From a virus, in the IMG/VR virus record IMGVR_UViG_3300044796_000349, positions 1-23,140 of that record: a DNA stretch of 23,140 bases. One strand, given 5' to 3'. Positions 7,929 through 14,495 of the stretch are shown in pieces; positions within the stretch are counted from its first letter, which is position 1; every line of letters begins with the position of its first letter. A program made the position numbers and the translations under genes. Under the pieces are notes generated by a model. The model ran no database searches. It was given only the letters and a program-made list of their open reading frames with translations, and was not told where the DNA came from.

Positions 7929-8050
7929 TGCGCACGGGCACTTATGTGACGCGCGACCTGCCCGCGCCAGTCACGCGTCGGCCGCCGCCGGCCACGACCG
8001 CCGCCAAGCCTGGCACCGGCAAGGAACCCAAGCCGCCGGCGAAGGGGTAG
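7928..8050 (+). CDS. Putative 40-aa basic, proline-rich microprotein
   Basis: A 40-residue frame starts at an ATG that overlaps the previous stop (TAATG) and ends three bases before the connector gene. The product begins MRTGTYVTRDLPAPVTRRP and continues Pro/Ala/Lys-rich to its end (KEPKPPAKG). It has many Arg/Lys residues and no hydrophobic segment. It exactly fills the only space between two certain genes and is translationally coupled, which favours a real gene. Such GC-rich Pro/Ala frames also arise easily by chance, and its region holds the AAGGGG ribosome-binding site of the next gene. No family is recognised. Confidence 0.5.
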   Translation: MRTGTYVTRDLPAPVTRRPPPATTAAKPGTGKEPKPPAKG

Positions 8051-8053
8051 GCG

Positions 8054-8683
8054 ATGAGCGGCGCCGTCTTCCTCTACCGCGATCGCGGCACGCTGCGGGC
8101 GACGTCGCTCGACGTCACCGTGCCACCGGCCGAGGAGCCGGTCGGCCTTCCGGTGGTCAAGCAGCACCTGCGCCTCGACACCGACGTCGACGACACCCTG
8201 CTGACCACCTATGCGACGGTCGCCCGCATGATGGTGGAGTCCTACCTCAACCGGGTGCTGGTCACTCAAACGCTGACCTGGACCGTGCAGGAGGTCGACC
8301 CTCGCCGCACCGAGGCACTGCTCTGGATGCCGACCACGCTCGAGCTGCCCCGCGGCAAGGTTCAGTCGGTGACCTCGGTCACGACGCGCGACGCCACGGG
8401 CGCTGATACGGTCCTCGACCCGTCCAACTACACGGTCGACCTCAACCTCGCTCCGGCCCGGCTGCGGGTCACCTACGGGTCGGTCGTCGGCGAGGTCATG
8501 CATGTGCAGATCGTCTATGTCGCCGGCTATGGCGCCGCGGCCGACGTGCCGCCGCCGATCCAACAGGCGATCCTGATTATGACGACCTTCATGTATGAGA
8601 ACCGCGGCGACACCGATGGCGAATTGCCCCGCGCTGTCGAGTGGCTATGCGATCCCTACCGCATCCACTCATTCGGCGGCTGA
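8054..8683 (+). CDS. Head-tail connector, phiE125 gp8 / HK97 gp6-like
   Basis: This 209-residue protein forms the adaptor ring below the portal that keeps DNA in and receives the head-closure protein. The recognisable core is EEPVGLPVVKQHLRLD, then DTDVDDTLLTTYATVARMMVESYLNRVL (51-78 region), the alpha-helical signature of phiE125 gp8-type connectors. A beta-strand segment with ALLWMPTTLELPRGKVQSVTSV follows, as do DPSNYTVD and LRVTYGSV. The C-terminal helices (PPPIQQAILIMTTFMYENRGD) are also typical. An AAGGGG ribosome-binding site is well placed. It begins the three-gene neck block. Confidence 0.88.
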   Translation: MSGAVFLYRDRGTLRATSLDVTVPPAEEPVGLPVVKQHLRLDTDVDDTLLTTYATVARMMVESYLNRVLVTQTLTWTVQEVDPRRTEALLWMPTTLELPRGKVQSVTSVTTRDATGADTVLDPSNYTVDLNLAPARLRVTYGSVVGEVMHVQIVYVAGYGAAADVPPPIQQAILIMTTFMYENRGDTDGELPRAVEWLCDPYRIHSFGG

Positions 8684-8686
8684 CCA

Positions 8687-9055
8687 GTGAATCACGGCGA
8701 GTACGGCCTCAGCGAACTGCGCTGGCGCGTGAGCCTTGCCAAGCGCAACCAGGCGCCGGCGCAGTCCGGTAACGGCGTGGACGAGACCTTCAGCGTCGTG
8801 GCACAGGCCTGGGCGGCGGTCGAACCGGTGGGCGGCCTGACCTTCTGGAATTCGACGCAGACCGACTCGCCCGTGACCCATCACGTCGTGCTGCGCTGGG
8901 TCGACTACATCGACAACACCTTCGCCGTGCTGCGGACGACCACGACGCCTGGCGGGAAATTCCGGAACGAAGTGTTCCGGGTGCGCCGTGTCGGCGAGTG
9001 GGGCGGACGCAAGCGATTCACCATCCTGGACGTAGAATTCGAGGCGGTGGCCTGA
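8687..9055 (+). CDS. Head-tail adaptor / head closure protein (SPP1 gp16-like)
   Basis: This 122-residue protein matches the phage head-tail joining family (small beta-barrel, SPP1 gp16/HK97-type). Features are LRWRVSLAKRNQAPA near the N-terminus, a DETFSVVAQAWAAVEPVGG strand pair typical of the family, then THHVVLRWVDYIDN and the closing FRVRRVGEWGGRKRFTILDVEFEAV. The start is GTG 8687, three bases after the connector stop. The next gene begins within its stop codon (TGATG). It should plug the connector ring and join it to the tail. Confidence 0.85.
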   Translation: MNHGEYGLSELRWRVSLAKRNQAPAQSGNGVDETFSVVAQAWAAVEPVGGLTFWNSTQTDSPVTHHVVLRWVDYIDNTFAVLRTTTTPGGKFRNEVFRVRRVGEWGGRKRFTILDVEFEAVA

Positions 9056-9594
9056 TGTTCAAGCTCAAGGTGACCGTGTCGAGCGGAGCCTTCGTGGTCG
9101 AGAAGAAGCTGCTGCGGAAGGTACTGCGCCAGGAAGGCAACAAGGTTGCCGCCACGGCACGGATGCTGCTGCGGAGCAAGGCCGGCGGCGGACGGGTCTA
9201 CGGCCGGCACCAGGCCAGCGCACCGGGCGAGCCGCCGGCCCTTCTGTCAGGCAAACTGGCCCGGTCGATCGTGGTCCGCATGTTCAAGAGTGGCGAGGGC
9301 GTGGCGATCCGCTCCCGCGAATTCTACGCGCTGTTCCTCGAAAAAGGCGCAAAGGGCGGCGGCAACGTGCGCGGCGGGGCGAAGTTCACGTTAAAGAGCC
9401 GGCTGAAAAAGCGCCTCAAGGGCGAGGGCGTCCTCCGGCAGACGGCTTCCTCCAAGCGGCTATCGACGCGCGTGCTCGAGCCCCGGCCGTTCCTCGACGT
9501 GGCGCTCGATAGGAACCAGGCGCAGATCGGGCCGCGCCTGCGCGATGCGTTCGTCCAAGGGATCGCGTTCCGAAAGGGGGCCAAGCCGCGATGA
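9055..9594 (+). CDS. HK97 gp10-like neck / tail completion protein
   Basis: This 179-residue protein contains the pattern of HK97 gp10-type neck proteins. It has a basic helical N-terminus, an SAPGEPPALLSGKLARSI segment, an SREFYALFLEKGAKGG motif where most relatives have 'YA-x-x-x-E-x-G-T', and a late LEPRPFLDVALDRN segment. The start is the ATG overlapping the preceding stop, since upstream in-frame codons run inside the adaptor gene. It is unusually basic, particularly between 120 and 150 (KSRLKKRLKGEG), longer than the common version by a few dozen residues. The family caps the tail end that docks to the head. Confidence 0.82.
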   Translation: MFKLKVTVSSGAFVVEKKLLRKVLRQEGNKVAATARMLLRSKAGGGRVYGRHQASAPGEPPALLSGKLARSIVVRMFKSGEGVAIRSREFYALFLEKGAKGGGNVRGGAKFTLKSRLKKRLKGEGVLRQTASSKRLSTRVLEPRPFLDVALDRNQAQIGPRLRDAFVQGIAFRKGAKPR

Positions 9595-10133
9595 GAATCG
9601 ATGCCGTGGTCGCGCAGCTTCGGCTCTATGCCCCGGTCTTCGGGGGGCGGGTCGCAGGAGCGGCGGAGTTCGCCGGCGGTGTGTCGGACCAAACCTGGAT
9701 GGCCTCTCCCGCGGCGTATGTGCTGCCGCTGGACGAGGAGGCCGGCGAGAACGACAGCAACGACGGCCTGTATCAAATCGTCGCCGAACGGGTGGGCGTG
9801 GTGCTGGCGCTGGACAACAGCGCCGACCGCCGAGGGCAGAGCACGGCGACGCAACTCGGCGGCCTGCGGGCGGCGGTCTTCGCGGCGCTGCTGAACTGGC
9901 GGCCGGACCCGAATTCGCAGGTCAGGGGCTACGCCTATGGCGGCGGCCGGCTGCTCGACATGGACCGGGGCCGGCTGTTCTACCAGTGGGAATTCGTGAT
10001 CGCGACGACGATCACCGACGATGACGGGTGGCAGCCGCCGAGCGTGCCCCTGACCGAAATCGATCTGGTCATCACCGACGAAACGACGAAGGTCCAACGC
10101 GCCGACGTGCGCGTCGAGTTGCCCGAGGAATGA
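9591..10133 (+). CDS. Tail terminator-like protein (Mu gp37-like position)
   Basis: This 180-residue protein overlaps the previous gene by four bases (ATGA). It begins MRIDAVVAQLRLYAPVF, as do tail-terminator-like proteins that start with a helix for 'x-x-x-L-x-x-x-x-P', and contains the typical LNWRPDPNSQVRGYAYGGGRLLDMDRGRLFYQWEFVIA region. Terminators stop tube and sheath growth and form the tail's upper ring. The place just before the DUF2635 and sheath genes equals that of gp37 in phage Mu. It marks the switch from the HK97-like head module to the Mu-like tail module. Confidence 0.75.
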   Translation: MRIDAVVAQLRLYAPVFGGRVAGAAEFAGGVSDQTWMASPAAYVLPLDEEAGENDSNDGLYQIVAERVGVVLALDNSADRRGQSTATQLGGLRAAVFAALLNWRPDPNSQVRGYAYGGGRLLDMDRGRLFYQWEFVIATTITDDDGWQPPSVPLTEIDLVITDETTKVQRADVRVELPEE

Positions 10134-10144
10134 GCGAGGTCAGC

Positions 10145-10378
10145 ATGTATATCAAGCCGCGCGAAGGCTTCGTGATCCCCGACCGCGACCGGCGGGATTA
10201 CCTGCCGGCCGAGGGGCGGGAGGTTCCGAGCACGGATTATTGGAACCGCCGCTTGCGGGATGGCGACGTCGTGATCGCCGCGCCACCGGAGCCCCCTGCC
10301 CCGCCGCCGGCGCCACCGGAGCCCCCTGCCCCGCCGCCGGCGCCGGCGGCGGACCCCGAGCCGCACGCCGCGTCCTGA
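10145..10378 (+). CDS. DUF2635 family small tail-region protein (Mu gp38 position)
   Basis: The product begins MYIKPREGFVIPDRDRRDY and continues LPAEGREVPSTDYWNRRLRDGDV, which is the DUF2635 pattern (a conserved 'LP-x-x-G-x-x-V-P-x-x-x-Y-W-x-R-R-L-x-D-G-D-V'). Its role in Mu-like phages is unknown, but it consistently precedes the sheath gene. I prefer ATG 10145, which has GAGG five bases before it. ATG 10130 overlapping the previous stop (ATGA) is possible and adds five residues. The last 37 residues are Pro/Ala-rich and include a perfect 10-residue tandem repeat. Confidence 0.82.
   Translation: MYIKPREGFVIPDRDRRDYLPAEGREVPSTDYWNRRLRDGDVVIAAPPEPPAPPPAPPEPPAPPPAPAADPEPHAAS
10281..10340 (+). 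repeat. Perfect 30-bp tandem duplication (two copies)
   Basis: Bases 10281-10310 and 10311-10340 are identical. Each copy begins CGCCACCGGA and ends CCGCCGCCGG. The unit is a multiple of three and encodes two copies of a ten-residue Pro/Ala/Glu block (PPEPPAPPPA-like) in the tail of the DUF2635 protein. It probably arose by replication slippage and may vary in copy number between relatives. Confidence 0.9.
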
Positions 10379-10394
10379 CCCCGGAGCGCAAATC

Positions 10395-11873
10395 ATGACG
10401 ATCTCGTTCAAGTATTTCCCGGCGACGACGATCCGCATCCCCGGCATCTTCGCCGAGTTGGATGCGACGCGAGCAAACACCGGCCAGCCGGTACAACGCG
10501 GCCTGATCATCGGCCAGATCAACACCGGCTCGGTGATGCCGACGGGGTCGCCGATCATCTGCGAAGGGGTCGAGGTCACCGCCGCCAACGCGGGCAACGG
10601 CTCGATGCTGGCCCTGATGGTGCAGCAATGGCGGCAGGTCGATCCGTTCGGCGAGCTGTGGCTTCTGCCGCTGGCGGACGACGGGTCTTCGGTGAAGGCG
10701 ACCGGCACGGTCCAGATCACCGGGGCGCCGACGGCGGCAGGGACGTACTGCCTCTATATCGCCGGTCAGCTGGTGCAAACCGGCGTCACGTCGACCATGA
10801 CCACGGCCAATGTCGCGACGGCCCTGGCGGCGGCCGTGACCGCGAACCCCGGCCTGCCGGTCACGGCTGCCGCAGTGTCCAGCACGGTGACCTTCACGGC
10901 CAAGAATGGCGGAGCGGCCGGCAACGATATTCAGCTAACCGAGAACTTCCTCGGCGCCGCCGGCGGCCAGTTCATGCCGACGAGCATGACCACCACCGTC
11001 ACGGCGATGGCGAGCGGCGCGACGAACCCGAGCCTCACGACGCCGCTGCTCAACCTCGCCAACATGACCTTCGATTTCATCGCCCTGCCGTACAACGACG
11101 CCACGTCCTGCACGTCGATCAACAACCTGCTGAGCGACGCAACCGGGCGGTGGTGCTGGTCGCAAATGCTGTTCGGACAGGCCTTCAACGCCTATCGCGG
11201 CACGCTCGGCAGCCTGACCACCTTTGCCGCGACGCAGAACGGCGACCACCTGGCGACGATGGGGTTCAATGCCTCCATGTCGCCATACTGGCTGTGGGCG
11301 ACCGCCTACGCGGCGGCGGTGGCGGTGTCGGCCAGGGCGAACCCGGTGCAGCCGATCACACAAATCGCCCTGCCGGGCATATGGGCGCCGCTGGTGCAAA
11401 ACCGCTTCGTGCCGTCAGACCGCGACACGCTGCTGCATGAGGGCATCAGCACCTATGTCGCCGGCAACGACGGGACGGTCTACATCGAGCGGGCCTGCAC
11501 CAACTACCAGTTCAACGCCACCGGGGCGCCTGACAATTCATGGCTCGACGTCGAGACCGGGTACACGGCCATGGCCTCGATCCGTGACTACCAGACGTTC
11601 CTTGCGGCGAATTTCTCCCGCAAGGTGCTGGTCAGCGACGCGACACGCGTCGCTGACTCCACCACGGTCACCACGGCCGCGGCCATCGCCGCCGCGGTGC
11701 GGTCGCGCTACCGGTGGCAAGAAAAATTCGGCTGGGTACAGAACAGCGACACGGTCTGCCCCACGATCACCGCCGAGGACGACGGGAACGGGCAGGTCCG
11801 GGTGCTGCTGCCGGCGGACTACGGCAACCAGCTCCGCCAGATAGCCATCCTTGTCGACTTCGTGAAATCCTGA
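10395..11873 (+). CDS. Contractile tail sheath protein (Mu gpL-like)
   Basis: This 492-residue protein forms the contractile sheath around the tail tube, which shortens on adsorption and drives the tube into the cell envelope. Its length is close to Mu gpL. Recognisable parts are the N-terminal FPATTIRIPGIFAELDATRANTG, the LMVQQWRQVDPFGELWLLPL segment, a Thr/Ala-rich inserted outer domain (about 100-215), and a C-terminal core with TLLHEGISTY, DGTVYIERACTNYQ, WLDVETGYTAMASIRDYQTFLAANF and a final DYGNQLRQIAILVDF. A GGAG ribosome-binding site lies eight bases before ATG 10395. Its presence shows the virion is a myovirus. Confidence 0.94.
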   Translation: MTISFKYFPATTIRIPGIFAELDATRANTGQPVQRGLIIGQINTGSVMPTGSPIICEGVEVTAANAGNGSMLALMVQQWRQVDPFGELWLLPLADDGSSVKATGTVQITGAPTAAGTYCLYIAGQLVQTGVTSTMTTANVATALAAAVTANPGLPVTAAAVSSTVTFTAKNGGAAGNDIQLTENFLGAAGGQFMPTSMTTTVTAMASGATNPSLTTPLLNLANMTFDFIALPYNDATSCTSINNLLSDATGRWCWSQMLFGQAFNAYRGTLGSLTTFAATQNGDHLATMGFNASMSPYWLWATAYAAAVAVSARANPVQPITQIALPGIWAPLVQNRFVPSDRDTLLHEGISTYVAGNDGTVYIERACTNYQFNATGAPDNSWLDVETGYTAMASIRDYQTFLAANFSRKVLVSDATRVADSTTVTTAAAIAAAVRSRYRWQEKFGWVQNSDTVCPTITAEDDGNGQVRVLLPADYGNQLRQIAILVDFVKS

Positions 11874-11889
11874 CGGGGGAGCCTGACCC

Positions 11890-12270
11890 ATGGCAACCAA
11901 CCGCCGCCTTGCCGGGATCGCGCAAATTGCGATCGATGGCACCAACTACGATCTCGTCGGCGAGGTCATCTGGTCGCCGTCCGACCGCAAGCGGGAAACG
12001 CTGGTCGGCGTCGACAAGGTCCACGGCTACTCGGAACAGGTTGTCGCGGGCTTCATCGCCTGCAAGCTGCGCGACAACGGCGCGACCGCCGCCTATTCGT
12101 TCCAGCAGATGACCGACGTCACCGTGCAGCTGACCTTGGCGAATGGCAAGGTCGTCGGTGGCAACGGCATGTGGAACACTGACGCGGTCGAGGTCGAGAA
12201 CGCCGAAGGCACCTTCGCCGTGCGCTTCGAAGGCGACTCGGTCAGCGAAGACCTGGCGACCTCGTCATGA
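11890..12270 (+). CDS. Tail tube protein (Mu gpM-like)
   Basis: This 126-residue protein forms the inner tube of the contractile tail. It follows the sheath gene as in Mu, and its length is right for the family. Key segments are the N-terminal GIAQIAIDGTNYDLVGEVIWSPSDRKRETLVGVDKVHGYSEQ, which matches the tube-protein opening, a central KLRDNGATAAYSFQQM, and VTVQLTLANGKVVGGNGMWNTDAVEVENAEGTFAVRFEG, whose 'L-x-N-G-x-x' turn is typical. The next gene overlaps its stop (ATGA). Confidence 0.9.
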   Translation: MATNRRLAGIAQIAIDGTNYDLVGEVIWSPSDRKRETLVGVDKVHGYSEQVVAGFIACKLRDNGATAAYSFQQMTDVTVQLTLANGKVVGGNGMWNTDAVEVENAEGTFAVRFEGDSVSEDLATSS

Positions 12271-12566
12271 GCGACCGCGCCACCGCGCCGGCGGAGCTTC
12301 CGCCGACGAAGACCATGGAACTCGACCCGCCGATCACCTTCGGCAATAAGACCTATGACCGGCTCGATCTGCATGAGCCGTCGGCCGCGGCCTGCGACAA
12401 GGCGACGTCGGAGCGGTCGCCGATCCGGGTGATGATCATCCTCGTCTCGCTGGTGTCGACGTGGCCGTCGGGCGCGGTGGAAAAGCTGCCGATCTCGAAG
12501 CTGATGGAGGCCGGCGAGTACTGCATGGCTTTTTTCAAGGATGGCCCGACAACTGGCGAGAGTTAA
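12267..12566 (+). CDS. Tail assembly chaperone, short form (Mu gp41-like)
   Basis: The unshifted 99-residue product of the tail assembly chaperone locus, which helps the tape measure and tube assemble but is absent from mature virions. It contains the compact DPPITFGNKTYDRLDLHEPSAA pattern common to Mu gp41-like chaperones and a KLPISKLMEAGEYCMAFF end region. A T-TTT-TTC slippery heptamer sits near its 3' end, and a second frame follows, so part of translation is expected to yield the longer fusion. ATG overlaps the tube-gene stop (ATGA). Confidence 0.85.
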   Translation: MSDRATAPAELPPTKTMELDPPITFGNKTYDRLDLHEPSAAACDKATSERSPIRVMIILVSLVSTWPSGAVEKLPISKLMEAGEYCMAFFKDGPTTGES

Positions 12567-12697
12567 GGGCCGATCTGGCGAAGTTCTTCGGTTGGTCGCC
12601 ATCTGAGGTCGGGGCCTTGACTGGCACGGAGTTGGTCTGGTGGGCCGGAGAAATGAACAGGATCGCGACGGCACTGCGGAGTGAGCGGGATGAGTAA
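12267..12697 (+). CDS. Tail assembly chaperone, -1 frameshift fusion product
   Basis: Predicted longer form made by ribosomes slipping back one base at 12530-12536. It shares 90 residues (12267-12536), then continues in the other frame with CAA at 12536 and ends at TAA 12695-12697, for 143 residues. The added 53 residues begin QGWPDNWRELRADLAKFFGW and include SPSEVGALTGTELVWWAGEMNRIA, which looks like the Trp-rich 'gpT/gpE-prime' part of tail chaperones. This frame has no good independent start close to the conserved part, which supports frameshifting. Its end overlaps the tape-measure start. Use a join across the slip site in annotation. Confidence 0.75.
12530..12571 (+). promoter_or_regulatory. 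Programmed -1 ribosomal frameshift signal
   Basis: The zero frame reads GCT TTT TTC, so bases 12530-12536 form the canonical slippery heptamer T TTT TTC. Six bases downstream, GGCCC (12543-12547) can pair with GGGCC (12567-12571), giving a stem that spans the zero-frame stop TAA (12564-12566). Spacing and structure fit a stimulatory hairpin, although the loop is long (19 bases). Frameshifting at this place between the tube and tape-measure genes is established for tailed phages, including Mu-type ones. Confidence 0.75.
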
Positions 12698-14495
12698 CGG
12701 CTTTTCCGTCACGATTACCGCTGTCGACCGCGCGACGAAGTCGATCGACAACGTCAACAAGCGGCTCGCCGCGATGATGGCGCCGGTGACCAGGCTGCAG
12801 AAGGCCTTCGGCAAGTTCGGCGACCTGACCGGGATCAACGCTCTCGGCCGCGGGCTGGCGAGCCTCGCATCCTTCGCCGCGCGTGCCGGGCGCAGCCTGT
12901 TGTCGATCGTGGCGCCCCTCGGTGCGATCACCTCGGCGATCAGCATCGCCGGCATGGCGCGAATGGCCGAGACGTGGTCATCGTTCGCGCAACGGCTGGG
13001 CTTCGATGCAACCCGGATCGGGATCGCCGCCGGGCAATTGCACGCCCTGCAAGGGGCGGCGCGGCTGGCGGGCGCCTCGGGCGAGGCCTTGACCTCGGGA
13101 ATGCGGAACCTCAACGACACCTTGACCGAAGCCGCCGGCGGGCGGAACGCGGAAGCCGTGGTGATGTTCCGGACCCTCGGGGTCGAGTTTACCACCATGA
13201 ACGGCACCGCCCGGCGCGCTGTGGACGTGCTGCCCGACGTCGCCAACGCGATCGCCAGGATCAGGAACCCGGCGCTGCAAGCCCGTGCCGCGACCTCGCT
13301 GTTCGGTGGGGCGGCCGAGGACTTGCTGCCGTTCCTGCGGAAGGGCGCGGCGGGGCTGAAAGAGTACACCGAACTCGCCCGCCGGTATGGCGTGATCACC
13401 GAGGATGGCACCCGGATCGCCGGCGCGATGCGGGAGGCACAAACCCGGCTCTCCCTGTCCTGGGAAGGCCTGGGCAACGTGGTGTCGCAGCGGGTGGCGC
13501 CCGTGCTGACGGACCTGTTCACCTTCATGGCCGAGTGGCTGCTTCGCAACCGCGACCGGATCGTCGCCATCGTTGACGCGGTGGCCAAGGCGTTTTCGAA
13601 CTGGGCCAAGAACGGCGGCATGGACCGGCTGCTCGCGCTGGTCGATCGGATCGCAACCAAGGTCGCTAACATGACGATGCCGACCTGGCTGCAGAAGATG
13701 CTCGGCGTCTCCGACGATCAGGGGAGCGGCGCCGGCGGTGGTTCGGTCGGTGCGGGCGATAACCCCTATGCGGATTGGCCGAGCATCGTGCCGAACTCGG
13801 TCAACGGGTTTTCGTCGGTGCCAAACGATTTCGGGCTGCCGCAATACCAGGCGCCGCCCGAGGCGACGAACCTGAGCAAGAACGGCAAGGCGAAGGCGAT
13901 CTTCGACCAGCTGGTCGGGCTGGGCTGGACGCAGGCAGCGGCAGCCGGGGCGGTGGCGAATTTCGACCGGGAATCGGGCTTCGATGAAATGCAGGTCGGG
14001 GACAACGGGAGGGCCTACGGGCTCGGCCAGTGGCACCCCGACCGGCAGGCGAATTTTCAGCGGGTGATCGGGCGGCCGATCCAAGGGTCGAGCCTCGCCG
14101 ATCAGGTTCGGTTTTTCGATTGGGAGGCGCGCGGCGGCGACAAGCAATTCGCGGCGATCAACGCGCCTTCGATCACGTCGCCTTCGGTGGCCGGACGCCA
14201 GATCAGCGCCGCCGGCGAGCGCCCGGCCGACCGGATCGGCGAGGCCATGATCCGCGAGGGCATGGCGCGCGAGTGGTACACCAGCCTGACGCGCGGCGGT
14301 GACCCGTCGGCCGGCGGCATCTTTGTGCCGGGGGCGTGGCCAGCGCCGGGGGCGCAGAACGCCGGCACCGTCAAGGTCGAGATCGTGAACAAGAACGCGC
14401 CGCCCGGCACGACGATGCGGACGACGACGACGGGGCCGGTGCAGGCATCGGCCAGGGTTGAAACGGCTATGCCGTCGGCTGGTAGCGAGCCGTGA
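12690..14495 (+). CDS. Tape measure protein with C-terminal tail-lysozyme domain
   Basis: This protein sets tail length and is ejected ahead of DNA. ATG 12690 (601 residues) is chosen over GTG 12681 because GGAG lies eight bases upstream. The N-terminal half is helical (FSVTITAVDRATKSIDNVNKRL at the start, a small hydrophobic patch around 70-95, and TLTEAAGGRNAEAVVMFRTLGVEF, a common tape-measure phrase). Residues about 394-534 form a phage tail lysozyme-type domain: AKAIFDQLVGLGWTQAAAAGAVANFDRESGF with candidate catalytic Glu428, then GDNGRAYGLGQWHPDRQANF. This domain should nick peptidoglycan during injection. At about 600 residues it is short for a tape measure, which suggests a fairly short tail. 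Confidence 0.9.
   Translation: MSNGFSVTITAVDRATKSIDNVNKRLAAMMAPVTRLQKAFGKFGDLTGINALGRGLASLASFAARAGRSLLSIVAPLGAITSAISIAGMARMAETWSSFAQRLGFDATRIGIAAGQLHALQGAARLAGASGEALTSGMRNLNDTLTEAAGGRNAEAVVMFRTLGVEFTTMNGTARRAVDVLPDVANAIARIRNPALQARAATSLFGGAAEDLLPFLRKGAAGLKEYTELARRYGVITEDGTRIAGAMREAQTRLSLSWEGLGNVVSQRVAPVLTDLFTFMAEWLLRNRDRIVAIVDAVAKAFSNWAKNGGMDRLLALVDRIATKVANMTMPTWLQKMLGVSDDQGSGAGGGSVGAGDNPYADWPSIVPNSVNGFSSVPNDFGLPQYQAPPEATNLSKNGKAKAIFDQLVGLGWTQAAAAGAVANFDRESGFDEMQVGDNGRAYGLGQWHPDRQANFQRVIGRPIQGSSLADQVRFFDWEARGGDKQFAAINAPSITSPSVAGRQISAAGERPADRIGEAMIREGMAREWYTSLTRGGDPSAGGIFVPGAWPAPGAQNAGTVKVEIVNKNAPPGTTMRTTTTGPVQASARVETAMPSAGSEP

Noticed and set aside
12461-12535. Independent gene starting at ATG 12461 in the chaperone region
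   Set aside because: The first part of this frame is a shadow of the chaperone gene; only the part after the T TTT TTC slip site looks conserved, which fits frameshifting better.
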